Shown one piece after another: positions 1 through 7,798 of a stretch of 64,000 bases of DNA. A program made the translations under genes and the position numbers. The DNA lies in NCBI RefSeq assembly GCF_044068625.1, contig NZ_JBIPKH010000011.1, positions 30,734-94,733 on the forward strand, in the 5' to 3' direction. The notes under the pieces are model-generated. The model made no database searches, was not told the DNA's origin, and was given only the letters and a program-made list of their open reading frames with translations. How positions within the stretch are numbered: the first letter of the stretch is position 1; the number at the start of each line of letters is the position of its first letter. Source of the DNA: Desulfurivibrio sp044068625. Lineage in GTDB: Bacteria; Desulfobacterota; Desulfobulbia; Desulfobulbales; Desulfurivibrionaceae.

Positions 1-251
1 GCGGGATCACGCTGGCTGAAGACCTTCACCGCCCGGCCATCCACCGTGATCTCCCCCTCGCCGGCCTTGACCTCCCGGCCGTAAATTCCCATCACCGAAT
101 CATATTTCAGCAGATGGGCCAGGGTGGGGGGCGGGGTGAGGTCGTTGACCGCCACAATTTCGATCTGGTCAAACAGGGGATCGGTGTCCACCGCCCGGAA
201 GATGCTGCGGCCGATCCGGCCGAATCCGTTGATTCCGACACGTACGCTCAT
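1..251 (-). CDS. gap: Glyceraldehyde-3-phosphate dehydrogenase, N-terminal part (runs off window)
   Basis: Reading the complement from the ATG at 251 gives MSVRVGINGFGRIGRSIFRA, the classic NAD-binding Rossmann start of type I GAPDH (GxGxxGR at residues 7-13), followed by VAVNDLTPPPTLAHLLKYDSV, also typical of the family. About 83 residues are visible; the catalytic Cys lies outside the window. The enzyme makes or uses 1,3-bisphosphoglycerate in cytosolic glycolysis/gluconeogenesis. A strong AAGGAGGT ribosome-binding site sits about 6 nt before the start. It is the last gene of the leftward aroK-aroC-glgA-gap run, 81 nt after glgA, so it may share that transcript or have its own promoter in the gap. 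Confidence 0.95.
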   Translation of the reverse strand, partial: MSVRVGINGFGRIGRSIFRAVDTDPLFDQIEIVAVNDLTPPPTLAHLLKYDSVMGIYGREVKAGEGEITVDGRAVKVFSQRDP

Positions 252-332
252 GGTAAACCTCCTTACTGATCTTGTTTTAGGTCAGTATTTGCTTGTTGTC
301 TGGTAATCGTCGCCGTGGAAGCCGGCCCCCGG

Positions 333-1985
333 TCAGGGCTGCCGGTAGAGTTCCAGGTATTGCCGCATCACCTTTTGCCAGGTGTAGTGCTCCTGGATAT
401 GCTGGACCGCTGCCTGACGCATGTCAAGCATCTTTTCCGGCTCCTGGCGGAAAAGGGCCAGGGCCCGCTGCATGGCCCCCATCAGGGCGGCAGACTTATG
501 TTCGCGGTAAGCCAGGCCGGTGACTCCGTCCACCACCTTGACCAGCCCGCCCACCTGGTGAACCACCGGCAGGTTGCCGAAGAGCTGGGCGATGTAGTCG
601 GTGAGCCCGCAGGGTTCATACTGGGAGGGGATCAGGAAAAAATCTCCCGCCGCGTAGAGCAGGTTGGCGACCTGGGAATCATAGCCTTGCATGAAACAGA
701 GCCGCCCCCGGTTGCTTTCGGCCTCGGCCAGGCGGATCAGGGCCTGCTCGCTGCCCTTGTCGCCGGAGCCCAGGATCAGCATCTGAAAGCCGTGATCCAG
801 GGGCAAGAGGGTTTCCAGGGCCCCGAGCAGCTTGTCCATCCCCTTTTGGGCGGTGAGGCGACCGACAAAGGTGAAGAGCGGGGGGTGATCGGCGGCGCTT
901 TGCCCTTCCGGTGGAGTCAGGGATCCATGCAGCCGCAGGTGGGGCCAGCGGGCTTCGGCCAGGGCGGCCAGCAGCTCCCGGCGGCAAAGCTCCTTGCCGG
1001 CAAAATCCCGCCGGCCCGGGGAAAAGGCGGCGGGTAGCCCAACTTTTGTCGGCTCCTGGGGGTTGAAGTCCTCGGGGTTGATCCCGTTGGTGATCCCCGT
1101 GAGGTTTACCCCCCGGCCCAACAGGCGGTGGCCCAGCCAGCCGGTGAGGGCGTCGGCCTCGGTTTCCCGCAGCTCCCGGGCGTAGTTTTCACTCACCGTG
1201 TTGAGCGGGGCGTAGCCGGCCGCGGCCAGCAGGGGATCGAATTTGCCCTCCAGAAGGTTGTCGCGGATCACCCGGGGGGGCAGGCCGGTGATCGCCTCGG
1301 CAAAGGGCAGATCCCCCACCTCCTGATGGTAGCCGATGCCGGCGTTGTGGACGGTGACCACCGCGCGGGTCTGGCTGAAATAGTGCTGAAAGCCCTCGAT
1401 CTCCCGGATCATGGCCGGCAGCAGGGCGGTGTGGCCGTCGTGGCAGTGGATCACCTCCGGCCGGGCCTGGAGGTGGATCATCAGGGCCAGGGCCGCCTTC
1501 TGCAGCAGGACGTTCATCGCGAAATAATCGAAATGACCGCTGCCCCGGTGGTGATGGGGGTTGAGGGCCTCCTCGGCCGCGGTGTAGGTGTAAACTCCCA
1601 GCTTCTCCTGATAGCGTTGGGCGTCCAGCAGATAGAGGGAAAGGCCGCCGCCCCGGGGGGAGGGGGTCGCGGTCGGCCGCCACTCCCGCTTTCTGCTCCG
1701 GGGGGCAGGCGGGGCCAGGTGGCGGGCATAAATCCGCACCAGTTCCCGCCGCTCCACCCCGGTATAGTTCATTCCCACCTCGAAATGGAGATTGGCGGGG
1801 ACGAATCCGGCGGCCTCGGGCTCGATAAAGCCGTAGAGGGGCAGCACCACGCTGACCCGCCGCCCCGACTCCGCCAGGGCTTCGGCCAGTTGACGCACCA
1901 CATCCTTGACCCCGCCGGCCCCGGCCAGGCCGTCATACTCCCGGCTCAGCATCCAGATGTTGTTGATCGTTTGGCTTGGCATCAT
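333..1985 (-). CDS. glgA: Glycogen (starch) synthase, GT5 family
   Basis: Transfers glucose from ADP-glucose (or UDP-glucose) to the growing alpha-1,4-glucan. The N-terminal glycosyltransferase-5 catalytic half carries an AGAGGVKDV loop near residue 22 where the family normally has KxGGLADV, so the usual lysine is replaced. The C-terminal half carries the FVGRLTAQKGMD and PSQYEPCGLTDYIAQLFG motifs expected for the donor-sugar site. At 550 residues it is longer than typical bacterial GlgA (about 480); part of the excess is a low-complexity Pro/Arg-rich loop around residues 93-115. The start lies 7 nt after aroC, so the two are probably cotranscribed. The family call is firm; activity with the altered loop is inferred. 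Confidence 0.9.
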   Translation of the reverse strand: MMPSQTINNIWMLSREYDGLAGAGGVKDVVRQLAEALAESGRRVSVVLPLYGFIEPEAAGFVPANLHFEVGMNYTGVERRELVRIYARHLAPPAPRSRKREWRPTATPSPRGGGLSLYLLDAQRYQEKLGVYTYTAAEEALNPHHHRGSGHFDYFAMNVLLQKAALALMIHLQARPEVIHCHDGHTALLPAMIREIEGFQHYFSQTRAVVTVHNAGIGYHQEVGDLPFAEAITGLPPRVIRDNLLEGKFDPLLAAAGYAPLNTVSENYARELRETEADALTGWLGHRLLGRGVNLTGITNGINPEDFNPQEPTKVGLPAAFSPGRRDFAGKELCRRELLAALAEARWPHLRLHGSLTPPEGQSAADHPPLFTFVGRLTAQKGMDKLLGALETLLPLDHGFQMLILGSGDKGSEQALIRLAEAESNRGRLCFMQGYDSQVANLLYAAGDFFLIPSQYEPCGLTDYIAQLFGNLPVVHQVGGLVKVVDGVTGLAYREHKSAALMGAMQRALALFRQEPEKMLDMRQAAVQHIQEHYTWQKVMRQYLELYRQP

Positions 1986-1992
1986 TCTTTTA

Positions 1993-3054
1993 TCAGTTCA
2001 GGCGCACCGTGGCCTGACGCAGGAGATGGTCGGCCAGCACCAGGGTCACCATGGCCTCGCAAACCGGGATGATCCTGGGAATTGCCGAAATATCGTGGCG
2101 GCCGCCGATTTTAATGGTTACCGGTTCATTGCGGAGATTGATGGTCCGCTGCTCCTGGGCGATGGAGGGAATCGGCTTGACCGCCACCCGGGCGATGATC
2201 TCGTCGCCGTTGGAGATCCCGGCCAGAATGCCGCCGGAGTTGTTGCCGCCAAAGCCGCCGGGTTCGATGGGGTCGTTGTTTTGCGAACCGGTGAGGGCGG
2301 CGGCGGCGAAGCCGGCCCCGATCTCCACCCCCTTGACCGCGCCGATGGACATCAGGGCTCCGGCCAGTTCGGCGTCCAGCTTGTCGAATACCGGCTCACC
2401 CAGACCGGCCGGGCACCCCTGCACCGCGATCTCGACGATCCCCCCCAGGGTGTCGCCCTGGCGGCGGACTTCGTCGATGCGGGCGATCATCCGGGCGGCG
2501 GCCTCATTATCGGGACAGAAGAGAGGGTTTTCTCCGATCTCCGCCAGGTTGCGTCGGCCAATGGTAATTCCGCCCAGCATCACGGTGTAGGCGCAAACCT
2601 TGATCCCCCGCCGGGCCAGGAGCTTGCCGGCCACCGCTCCGGCGGCCACCCGGGCCGCGGTTTCCCGGGCCGAAGCCCGGCCGCCCCCCCGATGATCGCG
2701 GAGGCCGTATTTCTGCTGGTAGGTGATATCGCCATGGCCGGGGCGGTAGATATCCCGGAGATGGTCGTAGGACTTGCTGTGGGCGTCCTGGTTGAAGATC
2801 ACCAGGCTGATGGGGGTGCCGGTGGTGCGGCCCTCGAAGATCCCCGAGAGGATCTCCACCCGGTCCGGCTCCTTGCGCGGGGTGGCGGCCGGGCCCCCCT
2901 GACCGGGCCGCCGCCGGTCCAGGCTGACCTGGATATCCGCCGCCGCCAGCTCCAGGCCGGGCGGGCAGCCGTCGATCACCACCCCCAGGCCGCTGCCGTG
3001 GGACTCTCCCCAGGTGGTGACCTGAAAGACTTTGCCGAAGGTGTTGCCTGCCAT
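1993..3054 (-). CDS. aroC: Chorismate synthase
   Basis: Converts 5-enolpyruvylshikimate-3-phosphate to chorismate, the last common step to aromatic amino acids, using reduced FMN. The protein is 353 residues, the usual length. Signature stretches are visible: GESHGSGLGVVIDGCPPG near residue 15, RDHRGGGRASARETAARVA near 120, and SNGDEIIARVAVKPIPS near 275. It follows aroK by 18 nt and precedes glgA by 7 nt on the same strand, which fits an operon. Nothing in the sequence looks truncated. Confidence 0.97.
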   Translation of the reverse strand: MAGNTFGKVFQVTTWGESHGSGLGVVIDGCPPGLELAAADIQVSLDRRRPGQGGPAATPRKEPDRVEILSGIFEGRTTGTPISLVIFNQDAHSKSYDHLRDIYRPGHGDITYQQKYGLRDHRGGGRASARETAARVAAGAVAGKLLARRGIKVCAYTVMLGGITIGRRNLAEIGENPLFCPDNEAAARMIARIDEVRRQGDTLGGIVEIAVQGCPAGLGEPVFDKLDAELAGALMSIGAVKGVEIGAGFAAAALTGSQNNDPIEPGGFGGNNSGGILAGISNGDEIIARVAVKPIPSIAQEQRTINLRNEPVTIKIGGRHDISAIPRIIPVCEAMVTLVLADHLLRQATVRLN

Positions 3055-3072
3055 TGTACTGTCCTATTGATG

Positions 3073-3630
3073 TTACGAGCCCCGGGGGCCCCATTTTTCG
3101 CTGATCAACCCGGCGATGGTCGCCGGTTCCAGAGTGGTGGTGTCGATCTCCAGATCGGCGGTTTGGCGGTAGAGTTCCTGCCGCTGGGCCAGTACCTCAT
3201 TAATCTCGGCCAGCAAGCCTTGATCGGTAAGGGCCGGTCGCTGCCGGGAGCTGACCGGATCGGCGCTGAGCCGGGCGGCGATGGTGGCGGGATCGGCCCG
3301 CAACCAGACCGTCAGGCTCTCTTGCTTCAAGGTCGGCCACACCTCCCGGTGCAGTACGGCTCCGCCCCCGGTGGCCACCACCAGTCGTCGGCGCGGGACC
3401 AGCTCCTGGAGCAGTTCCCGCTCCCGGGCGCGAAAATAATCCCAGCCTCGGGCGGCCACCAGCTCCCGAATCTCGCTGCCGGTTCGCTTGACGATCTCGG
3501 CGTCCAGGTCCAGGAACTCCCAGCCCAGTTTTTGGGCCAGCAAAACCCCCACCGAGGTTTTGCCGCAGGCCCGATAACCGATCAAAATAATTTTCTGGCG
3601 GTCGCTGGGGGCCGCGGTTTCCCTTTTCAT
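3073..3630 (-). CDS. aroK: Shikimate kinase
   Basis: Phosphorylates shikimate with ATP in the aromatic amino acid pathway. The Walker A loop is GYRACGKTSVG (residues about 18-28), followed by the shikimate-binding FLDLDAEI segment and a GGGAVLHREVW loop, all diagnostic. At 185 residues it is normal length. It is the first gene of the leftward run aroK-aroC-glgA-gap and is divergent from the peroxiredoxin gene, with a 164-nt AT-rich region between the two starts that should hold both promoters. Confidence 0.95.
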   Translation of the reverse strand: MKRETAAPSDRQKIILIGYRACGKTSVGVLLAQKLGWEFLDLDAEIVKRTGSEIRELVAARGWDYFRARERELLQELVPRRRLVVATGGGAVLHREVWPTLKQESLTVWLRADPATIAARLSADPVSSRQRPALTDQGLLAEINEVLAQRQELYRQTADLEIDTTTLEPATIAGLISEKWGPRGS

Positions 3631-3717
3631 CCCCTGCTTCTACCATATGGCCCTTTAAAATAAAAAAGTTATCGCCCGCGAGCGAGGACAAAAAAAGCTT
3701 GCAAAATATTTTGAAGA

Positions 3718-3732
3718 TGATAACTTTTATCA
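3718..3732. promoter_or_regulatory. Possible PerR/Fur-type operator (TGATAA-CTT-TTATCA)
   Basis: A 15-bp inverted repeat with 6-bp perfect arms sits 63 nt before the peroxiredoxin start in the AT-rich divergent region between aroK and the peroxiredoxin. Read as 7-1-7 it matches the architecture of Fur/PerR boxes, though not their exact consensus. A PerR-like regulator is encoded at 34305. The link is inference. Confidence 0.4.
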
Positions 3733-3794
3733 AAAATGAAGCCGGAGCTACCCGGGATTAATTAAATTAAAGATGAATAAAGGAGTTAAAGACG

Positions 3795-4421
3795 ATGGAA
3801 CACCATTACGATGATTGCTGTTGCGGTCCGCTCCAGGTCGGCCAGGAAGTTCCCGATTTTGAGCTGGAGATCTATGATCCGGTCCAGCACGATTTCGGCA
3901 AGATCTCTTTGACCGAGCTGAAAAAGCGTAACAAATGGACCATCCTGGTCTTCTATCCGGCCGACTTTACCTTTGTTTGCTCCACCGAGCTGGCCGACCT
4001 GGCCGAGGAGTATGACAATCTCACCGCCGCCGGGGCCGAAGTGATCACGGTCAGCACCGACACCGTTTATACCCATCTGGCCTGGAAGCGGGAGGAAAAG
4101 TTTCTGGAAAAGGCTAAATATCCCATGGGGGCCGACCGCAACGGCGAGGTGTCCCGGCTGTTCGGAGTGTACAACGAAGAGAGCGGGCTCGACCTGCGGG
4201 GTACCTTCATTATCAGCCCCGCCGGGGTGCTGGTGGCCTCGGAGGTCAATTTTTACAACGTCGGTCGCAACGCCAAGGAGCTGCTGCGCAAGCTCCAGGC
4301 CAGCGTGTACGTGGCCGCCCACCCCGATGAAGCCTGTCCGGCCCGCTGGGAACAGGGCGCCGGCACCCTCACCCCCGGCCCCAAGCTGGTGGGCAAGGTT
4401 TACGATGCCTTGAAGGGCTGA
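3795..4421 (+). CDS. Peroxiredoxin, AhpC/Prx1 (2-Cys) family
   Basis: Thiol peroxidase that reduces H2O2 and organic peroxides. The peroxidatic site FYPADFTFVCSTEL places Cys62 as catalytic, and a second cysteine in HPDEACPARW near residue 177 is the likely resolving Cys of the typical 2-Cys class. It is 208 residues, slightly longer than AhpC. The extreme N-terminus is odd: MEHHYDDCCCG contains two His and three consecutive Cys that are not part of the fold core. AAAGGAG lies 10 nt before the ATG. The gene stands alone, divergent from aroK, and ends at a strong terminator. The context of perR, rubrerythrin and superoxide reductase elsewhere in the window fits peroxide defence in an anaerobe. 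Confidence 0.93.
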   Translation: MEHHYDDCCCGPLQVGQEVPDFELEIYDPVQHDFGKISLTELKKRNKWTILVFYPADFTFVCSTELADLAEEYDNLTAAGAEVITVSTDTVYTHLAWKREEKFLEKAKYPMGADRNGEVSRLFGVYNEESGLDLRGTFIISPAGVLVASEVNFYNVGRNAKELLRKLQASVYVAAHPDEACPARWEQGAGTLTPGPKLVGKVYDALKG

Positions 4422-4515
4422 TCGGCAGAGTTAAAATATTTTTTTGATCCCCTCCGATTTTAATCGGAACCTTTCAGGAGAGCCGCTGTCTCCTGATTAC
4501 AAACATACCCTCCTG

Positions 4516-4571
4516 GGCCCTTCTTGCCTTCCCTCCCCCTCCCTCTTTTTTGGCAAGAAGGGCCTTTTTTT
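4516..4571 (+). terminator. Rho-independent terminator after peroxiredoxin
   Basis: Perfect 13-bp inverted repeat (arms 4516-4528 and 4552-4564) with a 23-nt pyrimidine-rich loop, followed immediately by a run of at least six T on the plus strand. A smaller hairpin CCGAT-TTTA-ATCGG precedes it at 4453-4466. Confidence 0.85.
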
Positions 4572-4573
4572 AT

Positions 4574-5635
4574 CTACTGACCGACCGGGCCCACCTGGTC
4601 GCCGGGTCTTACCGCCTGCCGGGTTTTTTCAGTGACCAGGGCGGCGGCCCGATCGGCGGTCACCTGCAGTACCATCACCTCGCCGGTTGCCCGGGACTCC
4701 TGGGGCTCCCTTACCCCCAGGCGCAGACCGGGACTTAGTCCCTGGTCGCGACCGGCGTTGAGGTAGACCACCCCACCGGGGCCGGCAAGTTGTTGCTGAA
4801 ACTGCAGGGCCACCACGGTGGCGTTGAAGGAGAGCCGCTCCTGGGCGGCGCCGGGGACGATCACCGGTTTTTCCTGCACCGGCCCCAGCAGATCACCCGC
4901 CTTCAATTCGGCGAAGGCCCTGCGCACCACGGCCAGCCGGCCGTTTTCATGATCGCCCACCACCTCGATGATCGCAATGTCCGCCAGGAGATAGCCGGGA
5001 CTCTCGCCCCGATAGGTGAGGGGCGGCACCGGCCCCAGGTTGCGATAGACCCCGAATTTTCGTCCGGGGCAGGCGTCCAGGGCTTCAATCAGCACGGCTT
5101 CGCCGCCGGCGGCGTGTTCCCAGCCCAACTTGGTGTTCACCACCCGGCCGGCGTCGGGCAGCTCGCGGGTCACCATGCCGATCCCCTGGTCGTACTGGCG
5201 GGCCAGGAGCTGGGCATCGCCGTCCTGCTCCAGTTCGGCCATCCGGGCCAGCAGATCATCGCCGCCGACCCGGAGGCCCAAGGGCTGGCTGGAGAGGCTG
5301 CGTTGACGAGCCAGGGCTGCCAGGGCGTCCAGGTCGTCATCGATAACCGGTTCCTCCGCCACGGGTTTGTCCGTGGGGTAGGTGATCATATATCTGGGGA
5401 TCGTGAAAACCTGGCCCGGGTAGATCCAATGGGGGTCGGCGATCTCGGGATTTAGTTCCCAGATCTTGGGCCACGAAAAGTGGTCGTTGAGATAGCCGCC
5501 ACCCAAATCCCACAGGGTATCCCCCTTCACCACCGTATGGCGAACCAGCTCCCCCTCCTCCTCAGCGGCCAGCAGGCCGGGTTGGGCGAAGGAAACGGTT
5601 GCAGCGATCATGGCCGTGAGAACAAGTTTTTGCAT
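4574..5635 (-). CDS. Secreted LysM-domain protein
   Basis: Starting at the ATG at 5635 (preceded by AGGGGGAT, a better ribosome site than the upstream ATG at 5653) the product begins MQKLVLTAMIAATVSFAQPG, a clear signal peptide. A single LysM domain follows (VVKGDTLWDLGGGYL...WIYPGQVFTIPR, residues about 30-80), which in this family binds peptidoglycan. The remaining about 270 residues form one unrecognised region, rich in beta-type segments, ending with VMVLQVTADRAAALVTEKTRQAVRPGDQV; this resembles the tail of deltaproteobacterial LysM proteins of unknown function. Probably periplasmic or cell-wall associated. It converges with the peroxiredoxin gene. Confidence 0.85.
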   Translation of the reverse strand: MQKLVLTAMIAATVSFAQPGLLAAEEEGELVRHTVVKGDTLWDLGGGYLNDHFSWPKIWELNPEIADPHWIYPGQVFTIPRYMITYPTDKPVAEEPVIDDDLDALAALARQRSLSSQPLGLRVGGDDLLARMAELEQDGDAQLLARQYDQGIGMVTRELPDAGRVVNTKLGWEHAAGGEAVLIEALDACPGRKFGVYRNLGPVPPLTYRGESPGYLLADIAIIEVVGDHENGRLAVVRRAFAELKAGDLLGPVQEKPVIVPGAAQERLSFNATVVALQFQQQLAGPGGVVYLNAGRDQGLSPGLRLGVREPQESRATGEVMVLQVTADRAAALVTEKTRQAVRPGDQVGPVGQ

Positions 5636-5781
5636 GGTCAATCCCCCTATCATTAAAAGTCGATGTTACTCATTAGGATGGTAACGGAACGTCCTTATAT
5701 TGACTTTATTTGTTTAATTGTGCAACCACAATAGGTTTAGCTGGATTTTCCGGCTGGATTTTGGGTAAGGTGGCTTTCGTT

Positions 5782-7098
5782 ATGCAACCCAAAGCCTCCG
5801 TGATCAATATTATCTGGCTGGGCCTGATCGCCGTGGCCACGGTCACCGCCGCCTATACCGGGCGGATGGATGAGGTGACCCGCGCCTCCTTCGAGTCGGC
5901 CAAGGCCGGGGTTATGCTGGCCATCGGCCTGATCGGCCCCATGGCCTTCTGGCTGGGAATCATGAAGGTGGCCGAGGCCGGCGGCTTGATGCGGATGATC
6001 GCCCGGGCCCTGCGCCCGGTGATGACCCGCCTTTTCCCCGAGGTTCCGGCCGAGCATCCGGCCATGAGCGCCATGATCATGAACATGGCCGCCAACACCC
6101 TGGGCCTGGGCAATGCCGCCACCCCCATGGGGATCAAGGCGATGCAGGAGCTGGATAAGCTGGCGGCGGAAAAGGGTACGGCCACCAACGCCATGTGCCT
6201 CTTTCTGGCGATCAACACCTCCAGCGTCACCCTGCTGCCCCTGGGAGTAATTACGGTCCGGGCCGCCGCCGGGGCCACCAGTCCGGCCGAGATCCTGATT
6301 CCGGCCATTGTCGCCACCTGCTGCTCCACCATCGTGGCCATCACCGCCGCCAAGCTGATGGCCGGCCCGGAACCGGGCGGCGGGCTGCTGGTGGGGGAAA
6401 AAGGGCCGGCCGAGCCGGCCGCCGCCCCCTGCCCCGAAGAGCAGCCGGCGCCCCCCGAGCTCAACCCTCCGGGCCGGGCTGGGCGCACCTTTATCACCCT
6501 GCTGCTGCTGGCCTTCGGCGGCGGTTTGCTCTACCGTCTTTTTTTCGCGGCCGCTCCCGCCGGCGATGATGCCATCTCCGGCTTGACCGCCGCTTCCTCC
6601 TGGCTGATCCCGATGTTGATTGCCGGTTTGCTTATTTTCGGGTATTTACGGGGGGTTCGGGTTTACGAGGTGGCCACCGAAGGGGCCAAGGAGGGGTTCA
6701 CCACCGCGGTGCGGATCATCCCCTTTCTGGTGGCCATCTTCGTGGCCATCGGGATGTTCCGGGCCAGCGGGGCCATGGAGATTATGGTCAACCTGCTCTC
6801 GCCGCTCACCGAACGGGTGGGGATGCCGGCCGAGGCTCTGGGGATGGCCCTGATGCGGCCCCTCTCCGGCAGCGGCGCCTTCGGCATGATGAGCGAGATC
6901 GTGGCCGGCGACCCCGACAGTTTTCTGGCCTTTCTGGTTTCGGTGATGCAGGGCTCCACCGAAACCACCTTTTATGTGCTGGCCGTCTATTTCGGGGCGG
7001 TGGGGATCACCCGCACCCGTCATGCTCTGCCCGCCGCTCTGCTGGCCGACGGGGCCGGGATCGTGGCGGCGGTGGCGGTATGCAACCTCTGGTTTTAG
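5782..7098 (+). CDS. SpmA-SpmB fusion (nucleoside-recognition/Gate domain membrane protein)
   Basis: A polytopic membrane protein made of two gate (nucleoside recognition) domains: an SpmA-like half with MAANTLGLGNAATPMGIKAM around residue 106, and an SpmB-like half with AVRIIPFLVAIFVAIGMFRASG and LSGSGAFGMMSEI toward the C-terminus. In sporulating Firmicutes SpmA and SpmB are separate proteins needed for spore-core dehydration; here they are one chain of about 438 residues joined by an Ala/Pro/Glu-rich linker (residues about 200-235). I chose the ATG at 5782, preceded by AAGGTGG, over an upstream TTG at 5710. It is followed 13 nt later by rdgB. Substrate is unknown. Confidence 0.88.
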   Translation: MQPKASVINIIWLGLIAVATVTAAYTGRMDEVTRASFESAKAGVMLAIGLIGPMAFWLGIMKVAEAGGLMRMIARALRPVMTRLFPEVPAEHPAMSAMIMNMAANTLGLGNAATPMGIKAMQELDKLAAEKGTATNAMCLFLAINTSSVTLLPLGVITVRAAAGATSPAEILIPAIVATCCSTIVAITAAKLMAGPEPGGGLLVGEKGPAEPAAAPCPEEQPAPPELNPPGRAGRTFITLLLLAFGGGLLYRLFFAAAPAGDDAISGLTAASSWLIPMLIAGLLIFGYLRGVRVYEVATEGAKEGFTTAVRIIPFLVAIFVAIGMFRASGAMEIMVNLLSPLTERVGMPAEALGMALMRPLSGSGAFGMMSEIVAGDPDSFLAFLVSVMQGSTETTFYVLAVYFGAVGITRTRHALPAALLADGAGIVAAVAVCNLWF

Positions 7099-7111
7099 GA
7101 GAAGATTGAAG

Positions 7112-7798
7112 ATGAAACAGATAATCGTACTGGCCACCCGCAATCAGGGCAAGGTCAAGGAGTTGCAGGAGATGTTGGAGGGTTTTCCGGTGGATGTCCG
7201 CTCCTTGAGCGATTTCGGGCCCCTGCCCGAGGTGGTGGAGGATGGGGCCACCTTCGATGACAACGCCTACAAGAAAGCCCTGTTCACCGCCAAGGCCCTG
7301 GGGCTGCCGGCCATGGCCGACGATTCCGGGCTGGTGGTGGAGGCCCTGGGGGGCGAGCCGGGGGTTCATTCGGCCCGTTATGCCGGGGAAGAGGCCGATG
7401 ACGCGGCCAATATCGTCAAGCTGCTCAAAGCGATGGAAAAAGAGAGCGACCGGCGGGCCGCCTTTGTCTGCGTCCTCTCCCTGGCGGTGCCTGCGGGCCC
7501 GGCCCTGACCTACGAGGGGCGCTGCGAAGGGGTTATCACCGAAGCGCCCAAGGGCAGCGGCGGCTTCGGCTACGACCCGGTGATGTTTTATCCTCCGCTG
7601 AACAAAACCTTCGCCGAGATGGATTCGGCCGAAAAAAACCGGATCAGCCACCGCGGCCAGGCCATGGCCCAGGTGCGGGAGGAGTTTGACAAAATTTTGA
7701 AATGGCTGGAGCAGCGGCTGAGCGAAAGCAAGGAGCCCAAGCCCGACCACAGCGCCTTCGAGCACAACGACTGGTCCGAGGAGGTGATGGTTAAATGA
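7112..7798 (+). CDS. rdgB: XTP/dITP diphosphatase (RdgB/HAM1)
   Basis: Hydrolyses non-canonical purine triphosphates (dITP, XTP) to keep them out of DNA and RNA. Diagnostic segments are ATRNQGKVKEL near residue 8, MADDSGLVVEALGGEPGVHSARYAG near residue 68, and GSGGFGYDPVMF near residue 150. At 228 residues it is about 25 longer than usual because of an acidic C-terminal tail after the conserved EKNRISHRGQA region. The ATG at 7112 is 13 nt after the SpmAB stop, and its own stop overlaps the hisHF start by 4 nt (ATGA), so the three genes are likely one transcript. Confidence 0.95.
   Translation: MKQIIVLATRNQGKVKELQEMLEGFPVDVRSLSDFGPLPEVVEDGATFDDNAYKKALFTAKALGLPAMADDSGLVVEALGGEPGVHSARYAGEEADDAANIVKLLKAMEKESDRRAAFVCVLSLAVPAGPALTYEGRCEGVITEAPKGSGGFGYDPVMFYPPLNKTFAEMDSAEKNRISHRGQAMAQVREEFDKILKWLEQRLSESKEPKPDHSAFEHNDWSEEVMVK

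Noticed and set aside
1906..3663. 585-codon plus-strand open frame over aroC and aroK
   Set aside because: Shadow frame in GC-rich DNA; aroC and aroK motifs are unambiguous on the other strand.
4444..4738. Short plus-strand frames after the peroxiredoxin
   Set aside because: They cover the terminator and the antisense of the LysM gene.
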